Shown here in pieces: positions 52,907-61,824 of a DNA stretch of 64,000 bases. The notes under the pieces were generated by a model that was given only the letters and a program-made list of their open reading frames with translations, was not told where the DNA came from and made no database searches. The stretch is from JACKCR01 sp041390305 (GTDB taxonomy: Bacteria > Eisenbacteria > RBG-16-71-46 > CAIMUX01). The stretch covers positions 62,001 through 126,000 of the forward strand of contig JAWKQE010000002.1 in the NCBI GenBank assembly GCA_041390305.1. Direction: 5' to 3'. The translations under genes were made by a program, and so were the position numbers. Within the stretch, counting starts at the first letter, position 1. Each line of letters opens with the position of its first letter.

Positions 52907-54325
52907 ATGAGCCGAAGGCACGTGGGGAGCGGACCCCTCGGGGTCGATGGGAAGACAGATCGGAAGCCGGGTCGGAGTGCGGACGCCAGGAAATGGCTCG
53001 TCTCGTGCGCGACGCTCGCGTTCTGTGTCGCGACGACGGCTCCACTCCACGCGGCCGATCCCGATGGGACGGTGCCCGGATCAGAGGCTCGCGTACCCGC
53101 CGAGCTCGTTCTCGACCTCGAGTCGTTCGATCTCGTCCGAAAGACGATCGAGGCTCGCTATCCCAAGCCCGAGCGGATCGACTCATCCTGGCAGTCGAGG
53201 GCGGACAGCCTTCGGAGTGAGGTCGAAGCGAGCGGATCGAAAGGCGAGGCAAGAGCGCTCCTCACGGCACTCGCGCTCTCCTTCGGAGAATCGCACTTCG
53301 CAATCATCCCGAGTGACGCCTACGGAAAGCTCTACGAAGACGAGGAGGACGGCGCGGATCCGGGCGAGGCGTCGAGTTCCGAGGGGAGCGTTGGCCTCGA
53401 CGTGCGCTGGCTCGATGGTGCACTCGTCGCTGTGCGGCTGGACGAAGGAGGCAGTGCCGAACGGGCCGGGATCGTTCCCGGGGACGAGATCCTCTCGATC
53501 GACGGCCGGACGACGCGCGATCTCGTTGACGTCCTCCGAGAGAACGCAGACGATTCCGTCTCTCGGTTCGAGACGTCCGTTGCCATGGTCGCGCAACGCA
53601 GGCTCACCGGAAAGCTGGGCCAGGAGCGAGTGATCGTTCTCTGCCGGCAGCCTGGAGACACGCTCGAGGTCGCGGCCGCGATCGAACCATGGCGGGGCGC
53701 GCCGACCAAGCTCGGCGCCCTGCCCGAACAGACCGTCGAGACTTTCTCCAGGGACTTCGGCGACGCCGGCGTCTTCGGATTCTCGATGTTCCTCTCGCCG
53801 ATGACAGTCATGCCCGCGGCCCAGTCCGCCTTCGAGTCCTTTCACGACAAGAAGGGCATCGTCATCGATCTGCGCGGGAACTTCGGCGGACTCCTACCGA
53901 TGATCCAAGGGATCGTCGGGTGGCTCGTGAGCGAGCCGACGCAACTCGGGCACATGGTCATGCGGGATGCGGACCTCAAGCTCTTCGCGAATCCACGTCC
54001 GCCTCACTTCGAGGGGAAGGTGGCGATTCTCACGGACGAACTCTCGATCTCGGCCGCGGAGCTGTTCACGGCAGGGGTCCAGGAGGCAGGTCTGGCGCGC
54101 GTCTTCGGCGGGAGGACCGCGGGGCTCGCGCTGCCCGCGAACGTGGTCCGGCTCCCGAACGGGGATGGCTTCATGTTCGTCGTCGCGGAGTACACGACGC
54201 CCAAGGAGGTTCGTCTCGAACGGACCGGGGTGATCCCCGACGTCGAAGTCTCGTTCTCACGTTTCGATCTCTACGAGAATGCGGATCCGGTGCTCGACGC
54301 CGCCCTGAACTGGATCCGGGAGTGA
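52907..54325 (+). CDS. S41-family peptidase-like protein with PDZ domain
   Basis: A 472-residue exported protein. The ATG at 52907 has AGGGAG upstream. A signal peptide (WLVSCATLAFCVATTAPLHA-A) is followed by a helical N-terminal part, a PDZ-like domain at about 160-250 (SVGLDVRWLDGALVAVRLDEGGSAERAGIVPGDEILSIDG) and the S41 core: KKGIVIDLRGNFGG, then TDELSISAAELFTAGVQEAG (the likely nucleophile is the Ser of ISAAE) and GGRTAGLALPANVVRLPNGDGF. The Lys of the C-terminal-processing Ser/Lys dyad is not visible (GLA where GKG is usual), so it may use a Tricorn-like arrangement or be weakly active. It is followed 32 bases later by a lipoprotein gene. Confidence 0.85.
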   Translation: MSRRHVGSGPLGVDGKTDRKPGRSADARKWLVSCATLAFCVATTAPLHAADPDGTVPGSEARVPAELVLDLESFDLVRKTIEARYPKPERIDSSWQSRADSLRSEVEASGSKGEARALLTALALSFGESHFAIIPSDAYGKLYEDEEDGADPGEASSSEGSVGLDVRWLDGALVAVRLDEGGSAERAGIVPGDEILSIDGRTTRDLVDVLRENADDSVSRFETSVAMVAQRRLTGKLGQERVIVLCRQPGDTLEVAAAIEPWRGAPTKLGALPEQTVETFSRDFGDAGVFGFSMFLSPMTVMPAAQSAFESFHDKKGIVIDLRGNFGGLLPMIQGIVGWLVSEPTQLGHMVMRDADLKLFANPRPPHFEGKVAILTDELSISAAELFTAGVQEAGLARVFGGRTAGLALPANVVRLPNGDGFMFVVAEYTTPKEVRLERTGVIPDVEVSFSRFDLYENADPVLDAALNWIRE

Positions 54326-54357
54326 ACCCGGAAGTGAACCCGGAAGGAGTGTCATCG

Positions 54358-55155
54358 ATGAAGTCTCGGGCCCTTTGGATGCTACCGTTACTCGTACTCG
54401 CGCTCGCCTCGGCGTCCTGCGGCCACAGTGGTGGTGCCGGCGATGCGATGGCCAAGAACAGCGATGGTCTGCCAACCGTGGACGAAGTGATCGCGCGGTT
54501 CGTGGAGGTGACAGGGGGTGAGAGTGCCTGGGAGTCCGTCGAATCGTATCGTGCCGACGGCAAGCTCGAGATGCCCGCGATGGGGCTCTCCGCCTCCGTC
54601 GTGATGATGGGGAATACATCCGGTGACTCCGTCATGGAAGTCGAGATCCCAGGGGCAGGCAAGCAGGCCCAGGGTGTGAGCGGCGACGTCGTGTGGGAGC
54701 TCTCCCTCATGTCCGGCCCGCGGCTCGTGGAAGGGGAGGAGGCCGCGTCCAACAAACGACGCGCGGACATGGCCTGGTTCGTCGACTGGAAGAAGCACTA
54801 CTCGAAGGGCGCGTGCGTGGGCACGGAGGAAGCGAACGGGGAGATGTGCTACCGGCTCGAACTCACCACTCCCGAAGGGTCGGAGGAAACGCACTTCTAC
54901 TCCGTCGACTCGGGGCTCGAGAGAGCGATCTCGATGACGGTGAAACACCAGATGGGCGACATTCCCGCGTCCGTGGAGATCAACGAGTACACCGACTTCG
55001 GTGGGCTGAGGATCGCGAGCGGGATGATCCAGCGCGCGGCCGGGATGGACCAGGTCATTACGATCTCGTCGTTCGTGAAGAACCCGGACCTGCCCGCGGA
55101 CGCATTCGCGGTCCCCGAGGCGATCAAAGCGCTGCTGCCTGCCGGGGGGAACTGA
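54358..55155 (+). CDS. Lipoprotein, outer-membrane lipoprotein-sorting-like fold
   Basis: A 265-residue lipoprotein (lipobox A-S-C after LPLLVLALAS). AAGGAG precedes the ATG. The body has a LolA/DUF620-like pattern: LPTVDEVIARFVEVTGGESAWESVESYRADGKLEMPAMGLSASVVMM, later AWFVDWKKHYSKGACVGTEEANGEMCYRLELTTPEGSEETHFYSVDSGLERAI, and VEINEYTDFGGLRIASGMIQRAAGMDQVITISS near the end. Proteins of this kind are found with many peptidases, where they may be carriers or substrates. Two copies of a 12-base GTGAACCCGGAA repeat (about 54322-54345) lie between it and the peptidase gene. The pair is probably co-transcribed. Confidence 0.78.
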   Translation: MKSRALWMLPLLVLALASASCGHSGGAGDAMAKNSDGLPTVDEVIARFVEVTGGESAWESVESYRADGKLEMPAMGLSASVVMMGNTSGDSVMEVEIPGAGKQAQGVSGDVVWELSLMSGPRLVEGEEAASNKRRADMAWFVDWKKHYSKGACVGTEEANGEMCYRLELTTPEGSEETHFYSVDSGLERAISMTVKHQMGDIPASVEINEYTDFGGLRIASGMIQRAAGMDQVITISSFVKNPDLPADAFAVPEAIKALLPAGGN

Positions 55156-55223
55156 CCCTTCCAGAGGCGGGCTTCGTGCTATCCTGGGTTCCTCTGCCGG
55201 GCCGGGCCAGGCCAGGGGAACCC

Positions 55224-56459
55224 ATGATCAACTCCCAAGACTCTCCTCTTCCCGGGTGCGCTCGGGCCGCCCGGGCCACGCGTCTCGGAGCCGCGCTCCT
55301 GCTCGTGCTCCTCGTGCCCGCCTGCTTGGGGGATCGCTCCATTGATCCTTCGGCCGTTGATGCTTCGGGCGCCAGACCTCAGGGCACGGGGCACGTGTTC
55401 CATGTGAACCCGGAGGGAACCGGCGACTTCCCGACGATCCAGGCAGCTCTCGACGCGGTCGAGTACGGGGACGAGATCCTCCTCGCTCCAGGGAGGTACA
55501 CCTGGACCAACCAAGGGACCGGAACCGGGTACGGACTGTTCTTCGTGCGTCCGAACACGAACGGCTTCCTTCTGAAGGGCGAGGAAGGGGCCGACCACAC
55601 CTTCGTCGATGCCGAGGGGAACGGTCGTTGTGTCTACATGACGACGGCGAACGATGACGCCGTGATCGAAGGAATCACCTTCACCGGCGGAAACGCGTTC
55701 GCGTCCACGTACGGCTACCGGACCGGGGGTGGCGTGACGATCCACATGACTTCGCCCACGTTCCGCGACTGCATCTTCGCGGACAACGTCGCGGAGACCG
55801 GTGGAGGGTTCGCCACCGCCGGGGAGACCGGCTCCCTCCTCGAGGGCTGTGTCTTCCGCGGGAATACCGCGACCCGGACCGGGGGCGGCGCGTTCCTCCA
55901 CAACAGCGGATCGACCGTGCGCTTCGTCTCCTGTTCGGTCTACGACAACCTCGCCGGCGAAACGGGCGGCGGTTTGTCCTCGAGGAACGTCCCGATGCTG
56001 ATCGAGCACACGGAGATCTGGGGGAATCGGGCCGACCAGTCGGGTGCCGCCATCGCGCTCTCGGGCGTTCCCCTCGCCACGGTCGTGCGTTCCACGATCG
56101 TGAAGAACTACGCTCCGGAACTCGGCCAGATCCGGAACGCGTTCTACAGCAACTTGGAGGTGGAGAGTTCGATCGTCGCGTTCGGCGGCGGCGCGGAGGC
56201 GCTCTTCACCGAAGACGGATCGGACAGCTACGTGGCCTGCTCGGACATCTTCGGGAACGCCGGGGGGGATGGCCTCGGCGTGGCGACCGACGGGGGCGGG
56301 AACTTCTCTCTCGATCCGCTCTTCGTCGATCCAGACGCGAACGACTATCGCCTCCTTCCGACGTCACCGTGCGCTCCGGGGAAACACCCCGGAGGAGAGG
56401 ACTGCGGGAGGATCGGCGCCTATGATCCTCTTCGATACGCCGTCGCGTTGAGTCGGTGA
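55224..56459 (+). CDS. Right-handed beta-helix repeat lipoprotein
   Basis: A 411-residue protein; ATG at 55224 after AGGGGAA. The N-terminus has a basic start and a lipobox (LLLVLLVPAC). After a G-DFPTIQAALDAVEYGDEILLAPGRYTW entry motif (as in pectinesterase-like and plasmin-sensitive surface proteins) come repeated parallel beta-helix coils: DDAVIEGITFTGGNAF, SPTFRDCIFADNVAETGGGFAT, GSLLEGCVFRGNTATRTGGGAFL, STVRFVSCSVYDNLAGETGGGLSS and NVPMLIEHTEIWGNRADQSGAAI. The end has the usual NFSLDPLFVDPDANDYRLLPTSPCAPG and GRIGAYDP. Surface carbohydrate or adhesion role is likely; no catalytic residues were identified. TATCCT at 55180-55185 is a possible -10. Confidence 0.88.
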   Translation: MINSQDSPLPGCARAARATRLGAALLLVLLVPACLGDRSIDPSAVDASGARPQGTGHVFHVNPEGTGDFPTIQAALDAVEYGDEILLAPGRYTWTNQGTGTGYGLFFVRPNTNGFLLKGEEGADHTFVDAEGNGRCVYMTTANDDAVIEGITFTGGNAFASTYGYRTGGGVTIHMTSPTFRDCIFADNVAETGGGFATAGETGSLLEGCVFRGNTATRTGGGAFLHNSGSTVRFVSCSVYDNLAGETGGGLSSRNVPMLIEHTEIWGNRADQSGAAIALSGVPLATVVRSTIVKNYAPELGQIRNAFYSNLEVESSIVAFGGGAEALFTEDGSDSYVACSDIFGNAGGDGLGVATDGGGNFSLDPLFVDPDANDYRLLPTSPCAPGKHPGGEDCGRIGAYDPLRYAVALSR

Positions 56460-56572
56460 CGCGAAGAGATGGCAACGTTGACAGTGAAGACGACGTCGAC
56501 GGGGAGAGCGACGGCCACGGTGGCCGCGATCAGTGTGACCTACGGGCTCTGGAGCCATTGGAACAAGCCGTG

Positions 56573-57217
56573 ATGGAAGAGTGGGAGGCCCGGTTCCAAC
56601 GATTCCTCGTCGCCTGCTACGCCGATGACGGTGAGGACGACTCGTCGCACGGTGTGGAGCACGTCCGGCGAGTCGTCCGGGCGGCGAAGCAGCTCGCCGA
56701 GATCGAGGGGGCGCGCTTCGATGTCGTCGTTCCTGCTGCCTGGCTCCACGACTGCGTCCTGGTCGAGAAGAGCTCGCCGGACCGGCCACGGGCCTCGTCG
56801 TTGGCCGCGGACCGCGCGCGCGGGTTCCTGATCGAGTCCGGCTACTCCGAGGAGTGCGTCCCGGGGATTCATCACGCCATCCGGGCCCACAGCTTCTCCG
56901 CCGGAATCCCGCCGGAGACGAAGGAGGCGCAGGTGGTGCAGGACGCGGATCGCCTCGACGCACTCGGAGCGATCGGACTCGCGCGTTGCCTGATGGTGGG
57001 AGAGCGGATGGGCCGCCCGCTCTATGACGCAGAGGACCCCTTCTGCGAGAACCGAACCCCGGACGACAGCCGATCTGCCATCGACCACTTCTATACGAAG
57101 CTGCTCACGCTCCCGGGAACGATGCAGACGGAGGCCGGACGCCGCGAAGCCGAGCGTCGCGCGTCGTTCCTCCGGATGTACCTCACCCAGCTCGAGTCCG
57201 AGCTGGGTGGTCTCTGA
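56573..57217 (+). CDS. HD-domain phosphohydrolase (YedJ-like)
   Basis: A 214-residue cytoplasmic enzyme if started at the ATG at 56573, where homologues of this family begin (MEEWEARFQRFLVACY). A GTG at 56456, overlapping the previous stop, would add an acidic 39-residue leader. Metal ligands: His in SSHGVEHVRRVV, the HD pair in AAWLHDCVLVEK, and the late Asp in VQDADRLDALGAIGLAR. An H-x3-HS segment (GIHHAIRAHSFSAG) matches the YedJ-type HD proteins, which hydrolyse nucleotides or similar phosphoesters. It is directly after the beta-helix gene but probably unrelated in function. Confidence 0.85.
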   Translation: MEEWEARFQRFLVACYADDGEDDSSHGVEHVRRVVRAAKQLAEIEGARFDVVVPAAWLHDCVLVEKSSPDRPRASSLAADRARGFLIESGYSEECVPGIHHAIRAHSFSAGIPPETKEAQVVQDADRLDALGAIGLARCLMVGERMGRPLYDAEDPFCENRTPDDSRSAIDHFYTKLLTLPGTMQTEAGRREAERRASFLRMYLTQLESELGGL

Positions 57218-57243
57218 ACGGCGGGCTTCCGCGCCGAATCCGT

Positions 57244-57276
57244 CGCGGCGGGACCTCTCGAGGAGGTCCACCCGCG
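57244..57276. terminator. Bidirectional terminator hairpin
   Basis: GGACCTC and GAGGTCC pair around TCGAG, and after a 2x2 internal loop five more pairs extend to 57244 and 57276. It lies between the stops of the HD gene (57217) and the PPC-type gene (57278). Confidence 0.6.
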
Positions 57277-57277
57277 C

Positions 57278-58381
57278 CTACCGATAGCGCGACTTGATCC
57301 CACCCCACGAACTCTCCTGGACCGGGCTCGGGGCGCACGGGCTCGGGTCGCAGGTCGTTTCGTTCGCGAGGAAGGTGCCGCCGTCGCGTTCACATGCGTC
57401 CACCGTCATCAGGACGCAGCGACCGTCGGCGGTGCAGCAGACCGCGGTGTCCTGGCGACAGAGGATCTCGTACTCGAGCGTCCAGGTGCCGAACGACTCT
57501 GCTCCCGCCGAGTCGAGGATCAGGTAGTGACGTCCCGTTTCCGGAGCGACCCAGTACGGGATCCGTTCCACCTCGCCGATCCCCTTGTCGTCGACGCCGA
57601 CCTGGCAGCCCGCTTCGCTACCGCAACCGGCCAGGATGTAGAGCGAGCCGTCCGCGCTCGACTCGTACGAGAGATGGACGATGTCCCCCTCCTCGAGATC
57701 CATCGCGACCGCGACGTCGCGACCGTCCGCCTGCTTCTGCACACAGCCGCCTCCGGCTCCGAACGGGTCGTAGTCGTTGCGGTACCGTGCCGTCTCTCCC
57801 GACAGAACGCCGTGGCCGCAGGTGATGACCTGGAGGACTCCGCCGCAGTCGTCGTCCACCGGAGGGGTCGGAGCGTCTTCGCAGGCCAGATAGATGCTGT
57901 AGGTCCCACGGAGCACCGGGTTGAACCCGCGCACGCGTGCGATGTAGGTGCCTGTGTACGGCGCTTCGAACCGACTGATGAGCGAGTACGCGGCAGGTCC
58001 GCTGTCGTCGTCGCTCGCCAGGATCGCGCCACAATCGTCGGAGAGGAGTTCCAGCACCGTGTCGATCGGATACGTCGCGTTCTCTTCGTCCGTGCCGAGC
58101 GTGAGCAGCTGCCCTTTCTCGGCATGGAACCGGTAGAGATGTTTCTCATCGCGAACCGAGATCGCGGCGCGGACCACGGCCTCCCCACAACCCAACCGTT
58201 GGCCGGGGCAGAAGCGTGCGACTTCTCGCTCCGGCAGCACCACGAGGTACGGAGAGAGGTCCACATGCCAGTCGGTGTCGTCGATGTCTCCGTCGGGGGA
58301 CGCCGTCGAGACGGAAGGACTGAGACCGAGAAAAGGGACGATGCAGGACAGAGCAATAGCCGGGGCCAGACCAAGGCGCAT
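57278..58381 (-). CDS. Secreted protein with pre-peptidase C-terminal-like domains and Cys-rich end
   Basis: A 367-residue exported protein with GGAGG before the ATG and a signal peptide (cleavage near STA-S). Residues 70-165 and 185-310 look like two PPC-type beta-sandwiches (KHLYRFHAEKGQLLTLGTDEE ... GTYIARVRGFNPVLRGTYSIYLAC and DIVHLSYESSADGSLYILAGC ... PETGRHYLILDSAGAESFGTWTLEYEI). The end has a Cys-rich segment (CRQDTAVCCTADGRCVLMTVDACERDGGTFLANETTCDPSPC) and then PVQESSWGGIKSRYR. The short SWG-x-IK-x2-YR tail may be a second type of sorting signal in this organism; this is a guess from pattern. No enzymatic motif was found. Confidence 0.75.
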   Translation of the reverse strand: MRLGLAPAIALSCIVPFLGLSPSVSTASPDGDIDDTDWHVDLSPYLVVLPEREVARFCPGQRLGCGEAVVRAAISVRDEKHLYRFHAEKGQLLTLGTDEENATYPIDTVLELLSDDCGAILASDDDSGPAAYSLISRFEAPYTGTYIARVRGFNPVLRGTYSIYLACEDAPTPPVDDDCGGVLQVITCGHGVLSGETARYRNDYDPFGAGGGCVQKQADGRDVAVAMDLEEGDIVHLSYESSADGSLYILAGCGSEAGCQVGVDDKGIGEVERIPYWVAPETGRHYLILDSAGAESFGTWTLEYEILCRQDTAVCCTADGRCVLMTVDACERDGGTFLANETTCDPSPCAPSPVQESSWGGIKSRYR

Positions 58382-58700
58382 GACACACCTCCGACAACCC
58401 TATAGCCAGATGACCGCCCGAACTCACGGGCGCTTCTATGTCCCAGGGGATGGATGCCGGAAAGGGACAGGCTTGCCGGCTGACATCGACGCTATGCGAG
58501 CCAACCTCTCGCCCGTTAGTGAATTCCTAGGCGGTGGATCGAAGAATGTGTTCGAACTTCTCAACCAGCTGGCCGCCGTCGGATTAGGCGGAATGGAGCG
58601 GAAGGCTGTTCAGTGCCGTGCAAGTACATGAACAGCTGTGAGTTAGGGGCAGTGCTGGTCGGGGAGGTACATTCTTCGCTCCACCCTCGGTGCGATCGAA
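58382..58700. other. Intergenic region, 319 bases
   Basis: No gene is seen. It should hold the promoter of the PPC-type gene (leftward) and the end of the aminotransferase transcript. A perfect 8-base inverted repeat, GCTGTTCA at 58605-58612 and TGAACAGC at 58629-58636, could be a hairpin past the aminotransferase stop or an operator. Confidence 0.45.
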
Positions 58701-59927
58701 TCAGCCCCGATCCGACTCCCAGGCCAGGAGGCGCCGATCCAGCTCCGCGATCGACTCGAGCGACATGCTGCCGAACGAGAAGCGGACGGAGCCTTCGATC
58801 CCAAAGGCGGACCCCGGGATCGCACTGAACGCGCTCCGCTCGAGTGCGGCTTCGACGAACTCCTGGTCGCCGTCCTTCCACCAGTCCGGAAGGGACGCCA
58901 TGAGGAAGATCGTCCCCATCGGTTCGTGTCCGGGACGTCCGACCACGCGGAGGCCGTGCTTCCGGAGGACCTCGACCAGGGCCGACTTCCGTCGCCCGAG
59001 CTCCGTGCGGATCGTCTGGAGCATCTCCGGCTCCTTTCCGGCGCGCAGGGCCTCCAGGTCCTTCGTCATCATTCCGAGGACGAGCTGTTGGCCGGGGACG
59101 TTGGGGCTGGCCGTGTTGGCGCGCACCAGTTTGCGCAGGACTTCGTCCGTCAGCTTCGCCCGGTCCGACACGACGTATCCGATGCGTGCGCCGGGGACCA
59201 GGTACTCCTTGGACGCCGAGCTCAGCGAGACGACGCGTTCAGGGGCGTAGCCGAGCAGCGAGATCGGTGCGCCGCCGTCGAACCGGAGGCGGGCGTAGAC
59301 CTCGTCCGCGATGAGCACGAGATCACGGTCCCTGAGGAACGCGGCGATGGCACGGGCGTCTTCCTCCGTCAGGACGGCGCCGGTCGGATTGCAGGGGAAG
59401 TTCGCGACGAGGCACTGCACGTTCTGCTCGTCCACGGCGCGACCGAGGCCGCCCAGGTCGAGTTCACCCGACTCCCCGAAGTAGTCGACGACGACCGCGT
59501 TTCCGCCCGAGAGGCCGACTCCGTTGAGGTAGTTCTCCCAGTAACCGCGGGGCAGGCCGACGTTCTTCCCGGAGCCGAAACAGCGGAAGAGGAGCGTCAG
59601 CGCCTCGGCGGCACCGGTCGTGATCGTGACGTTCTCGGCGCCGAGGGAGTGGCCGAGGTAGGCGGAGTCGTCCAGGCGGAACGTGCGCGTCCAGAACTCG
59701 GCGACGGCTTCGCGGAGCGGTTCGAGCCCGACGGGCGGGCCGTAGAGGACTTCGATCGACGGGTCGAGCCCGACCACCTGACCGATGTCGCCGCGCACGA
59801 ACTTCGGATCCTTCTTCGCGATCGCCCCGGCGCGGCCGGCCACGGTGGGGATCGGAGTCATTCGTTGGACGACCGTGAGAACGTCGGGGGGAAGGATCTC
59901 GTCGAGTCGGTCGAATGGCCCGGTCAT
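58701..59927 (-). CDS. Class I/II pyridoxal-phosphate aminotransferase
   Basis: A 408-residue cytoplasmic enzyme with AGGAGG before the ATG. Fold-type I features: YGPPVGLEPLREAVAEFW, TTGAAEALTLLFRCFG, ANFPCNPTGAVLTEEDARAI (the conserved N-P-TG), LIADEVYARLRFDG (the Asp of the cofactor ring), and SSASKEYLVPGARIGYVVSD with the Schiff-base Lys and the phosphate-binding Arg. FSFG and S-x-E near the end match the carboxylate-binding region. It should transfer amino groups between an amino acid (aspartate- or alanine-like) and a 2-oxo acid. It is divergent from the ABC-F gene. Confidence 0.92.
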   Translation of the reverse strand: MTGPFDRLDEILPPDVLTVVQRMTPIPTVAGRAGAIAKKDPKFVRGDIGQVVGLDPSIEVLYGPPVGLEPLREAVAEFWTRTFRLDDSAYLGHSLGAENVTITTGAAEALTLLFRCFGSGKNVGLPRGYWENYLNGVGLSGGNAVVVDYFGESGELDLGGLGRAVDEQNVQCLVANFPCNPTGAVLTEEDARAIAAFLRDRDLVLIADEVYARLRFDGGAPISLLGYAPERVVSLSSASKEYLVPGARIGYVVSDRAKLTDEVLRKLVRANTASPNVPGQQLVLGMMTKDLEALRAGKEPEMLQTIRTELGRRKSALVEVLRKHGLRVVGRPGHEPMGTIFLMASLPDWWKDGDQEFVEAALERSAFSAIPGSAFGIEGSVRFSFGSMSLESIAELDRRLLAWESDRG

Positions 59928-60017
59928 CTGGTTTCCTCCTGGATCGGGTGCGCCGCGGACGAACAGGATAGAGGAGTTGGCCGGGTGAATCGATAGGCGA
60001 GCGGAAAGCGGGTCTGC

Positions 60018-60023
60018 TATTCT
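60018..60023 (+). promoter_or_regulatory. -10-like TATTCT close to the ABC-F start
   Basis: TATTCT, preceded by TGC, ends nine bases before the ATG at 60033, which has no Shine-Dalgarno. This suggests a nearly leaderless transcript. No clear -35 box was seen. Confidence 0.35.
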
Positions 60024-60032
60024 GCCCGGCCT

Positions 60033-61670
60033 ATGATCGCCTTATCCGACATCTCCAAGCAGTACGGCCGACAGATCCTGTTCGTCGAAGCCTCGATGCA
60101 GCTGAACCCCGGCGAGAAGGTCGGCCTGGTCGGGCCGAACGGCGCCGGGAAGACGACCCTCTTCCGTCTCCTCGCGGGCGAGGAACAGCCGGACGAGGGT
60201 TCGGTCACGGTCCCCAAGCGGACCACCGTCGGCTACTTCCGTCAGGACACGGAGGCGATGTCGGGGCGCTCCGTGCTGGATGAAGCGATCGCCGGGAGCG
60301 GTCGTCTCGGGGATCTCCATCACGAGCTGAAAGAGCTCGAGGAGAAGCTGGCCGATCCGGAACTCGGGGACGAGATGGAGAAGATCCTCGAGCGCTACGG
60401 AGAGGTGCAGGACGAGTACCAGCACGCCGGTGGGTACGACCTCGAGTCCCGCGCCCACGAGATCCTGGCCGGTCTCGGCTTCGAGCCGGATCAGGTGACG
60501 GGCGACGTCGGCGCTCTGTCCGGCGGGTGGAAGACGCGCGTCGCGATGGCAAAGGTGCTTCTCATGAAGCCGTCCGTTCTCCTCATGGACGAACCGACGA
60601 ATCACCTCGACATCGAGTCGATCCTCTGGCTCCAGGGGTTCCTCAAGGCGTCGTCTTCGGCGCTTCTCCTCACCTGTCACGATCGTGACTTCATGAACAA
60701 GGTGGTGGACCGGATCGTCGAGATCGACAGCGGGGAACTCACGAGCTGGACCGGGGACTACGATTTCTACGCGTCGCAGCGTGAGATGCAGTCGGCCCAG
60801 CGCGAAGCGGCCTATGCGCGCCAGCAGGCGATGCTCGCGAAGGAGAAGCGGTTCATCGAGCGGTTCGCGGCTCACGCTGCGAAGGCGGCTCAGGTGCAGA
60901 GCCGGGTCAAGAAGCTCGAGAAGATCGACGCGATCGAGCTGCCGCGGCACCGTGAAGTCGTGAAGTTCGACTTCAAGGAACCGCCCCGTTCCGGCGACGA
61001 CGTCGTCGAGATGAAGGGCGTTTCCAAGTCCTATGGCCCGAAGACGATCTACGACGGGTTCGACTTCGCGGTGCAGCGCGGCGAACGCTGGTGCGTCATG
61101 GGTCGGAACGGCGCCGGCAAGTCGACTCTTCTCAAGTTGGTCGTGGGGGACGCGCAACCGGACGCGGGAAACATCCGTCTCGGGGCGAGCCTCAAGCTCG
61201 GCTACTTCTCGCAGCAGTCACTCGACCTTCTCGACCCCTCGCGGACCGTGCTCGAGCAGATGCAGCACGACTTCCCCGACGAGTCGCAGGGACGTCTCCG
61301 GAATCTCCTCGGTGCGTTCCATTTCAGCGGATCCGACGTGGACAAGCCGATTCAGGTGCTGTCGGGCGGGGAGCGGTCGAGGCTCGTCCTCGCCCGCATG
61401 CTCCTCGACCCACCGAATTTCCTCGTTCTCGACGAGCCGACGAACCACCTGGACCTCGAGACGAAGGAGATGCTGGTCGACTCCCTCAAGGACTTCGGCG
61501 GGACGATGCTCTTCGTCTCCCACGACCGGACGTTCCTCAAGGGGCTGGCCAACCGCGTGCTCGAACTCGAGTACGGCGAGGATGGGGAGCGTCGACCACA
61601 TATCTATCCCGGAACGTACATCGAGTACGTGCGGAAGACGGGTCACGAGGCGCCGGGCGTTCACCTCTGA
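60033..61670 (+). CDS. ABC-F family ATPase
   Basis: A 545-residue cytoplasmic protein with two ABC ATPase domains and no membrane part. First domain: Walker A GPNGAGKTT (34-42), signature LSGGWKTRVAMAKVL, Walker B VLLMDEPTNHLD and HDRDFM. The linker of about 80 residues (SQREMQSAQREAAYARQQAMLAKEKRFIERFAAHAAKAAQVQSRVKKLEKID) is the P-site tRNA-interaction motif region. Second domain: GRNGAGKST, LSGGERSRLVLARML, FLVLDEPTNHLD and SHDRTFL. ABC-F proteins act on the ribosome in translation control or antibiotic protection; the linker and layout are closest to the YbiT/EttA-like housekeeping branches. No ribosome site precedes the ATG. Confidence 0.93.
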   Translation: MIALSDISKQYGRQILFVEASMQLNPGEKVGLVGPNGAGKTTLFRLLAGEEQPDEGSVTVPKRTTVGYFRQDTEAMSGRSVLDEAIAGSGRLGDLHHELKELEEKLADPELGDEMEKILERYGEVQDEYQHAGGYDLESRAHEILAGLGFEPDQVTGDVGALSGGWKTRVAMAKVLLMKPSVLLMDEPTNHLDIESILWLQGFLKASSSALLLTCHDRDFMNKVVDRIVEIDSGELTSWTGDYDFYASQREMQSAQREAAYARQQAMLAKEKRFIERFAAHAAKAAQVQSRVKKLEKIDAIELPRHREVVKFDFKEPPRSGDDVVEMKGVSKSYGPKTIYDGFDFAVQRGERWCVMGRNGAGKSTLLKLVVGDAQPDAGNIRLGASLKLGYFSQQSLDLLDPSRTVLEQMQHDFPDESQGRLRNLLGAFHFSGSDVDKPIQVLSGGERSRLVLARMLLDPPNFLVLDEPTNHLDLETKEMLVDSLKDFGGTMLFVSHDRTFLKGLANRVLELEYGEDGERRPHIYPGTYIEYVRKTGHEAPGVHL

Positions 61671-61824
61671 GTGCGGCCACATGCGGTGCGTCGCTCGTCG
61701 CCGTCTACCGTCGAGACGGTGCGCTTGCCTGGAACGGCAACGTCGCGGCGAGCCAGAGCCGTACGAGCGGAGTCGCGCTCGACTGGGAACGTTCGTCGGT
61801 CGTGCCCCTCCGTGCAGGATCCCC

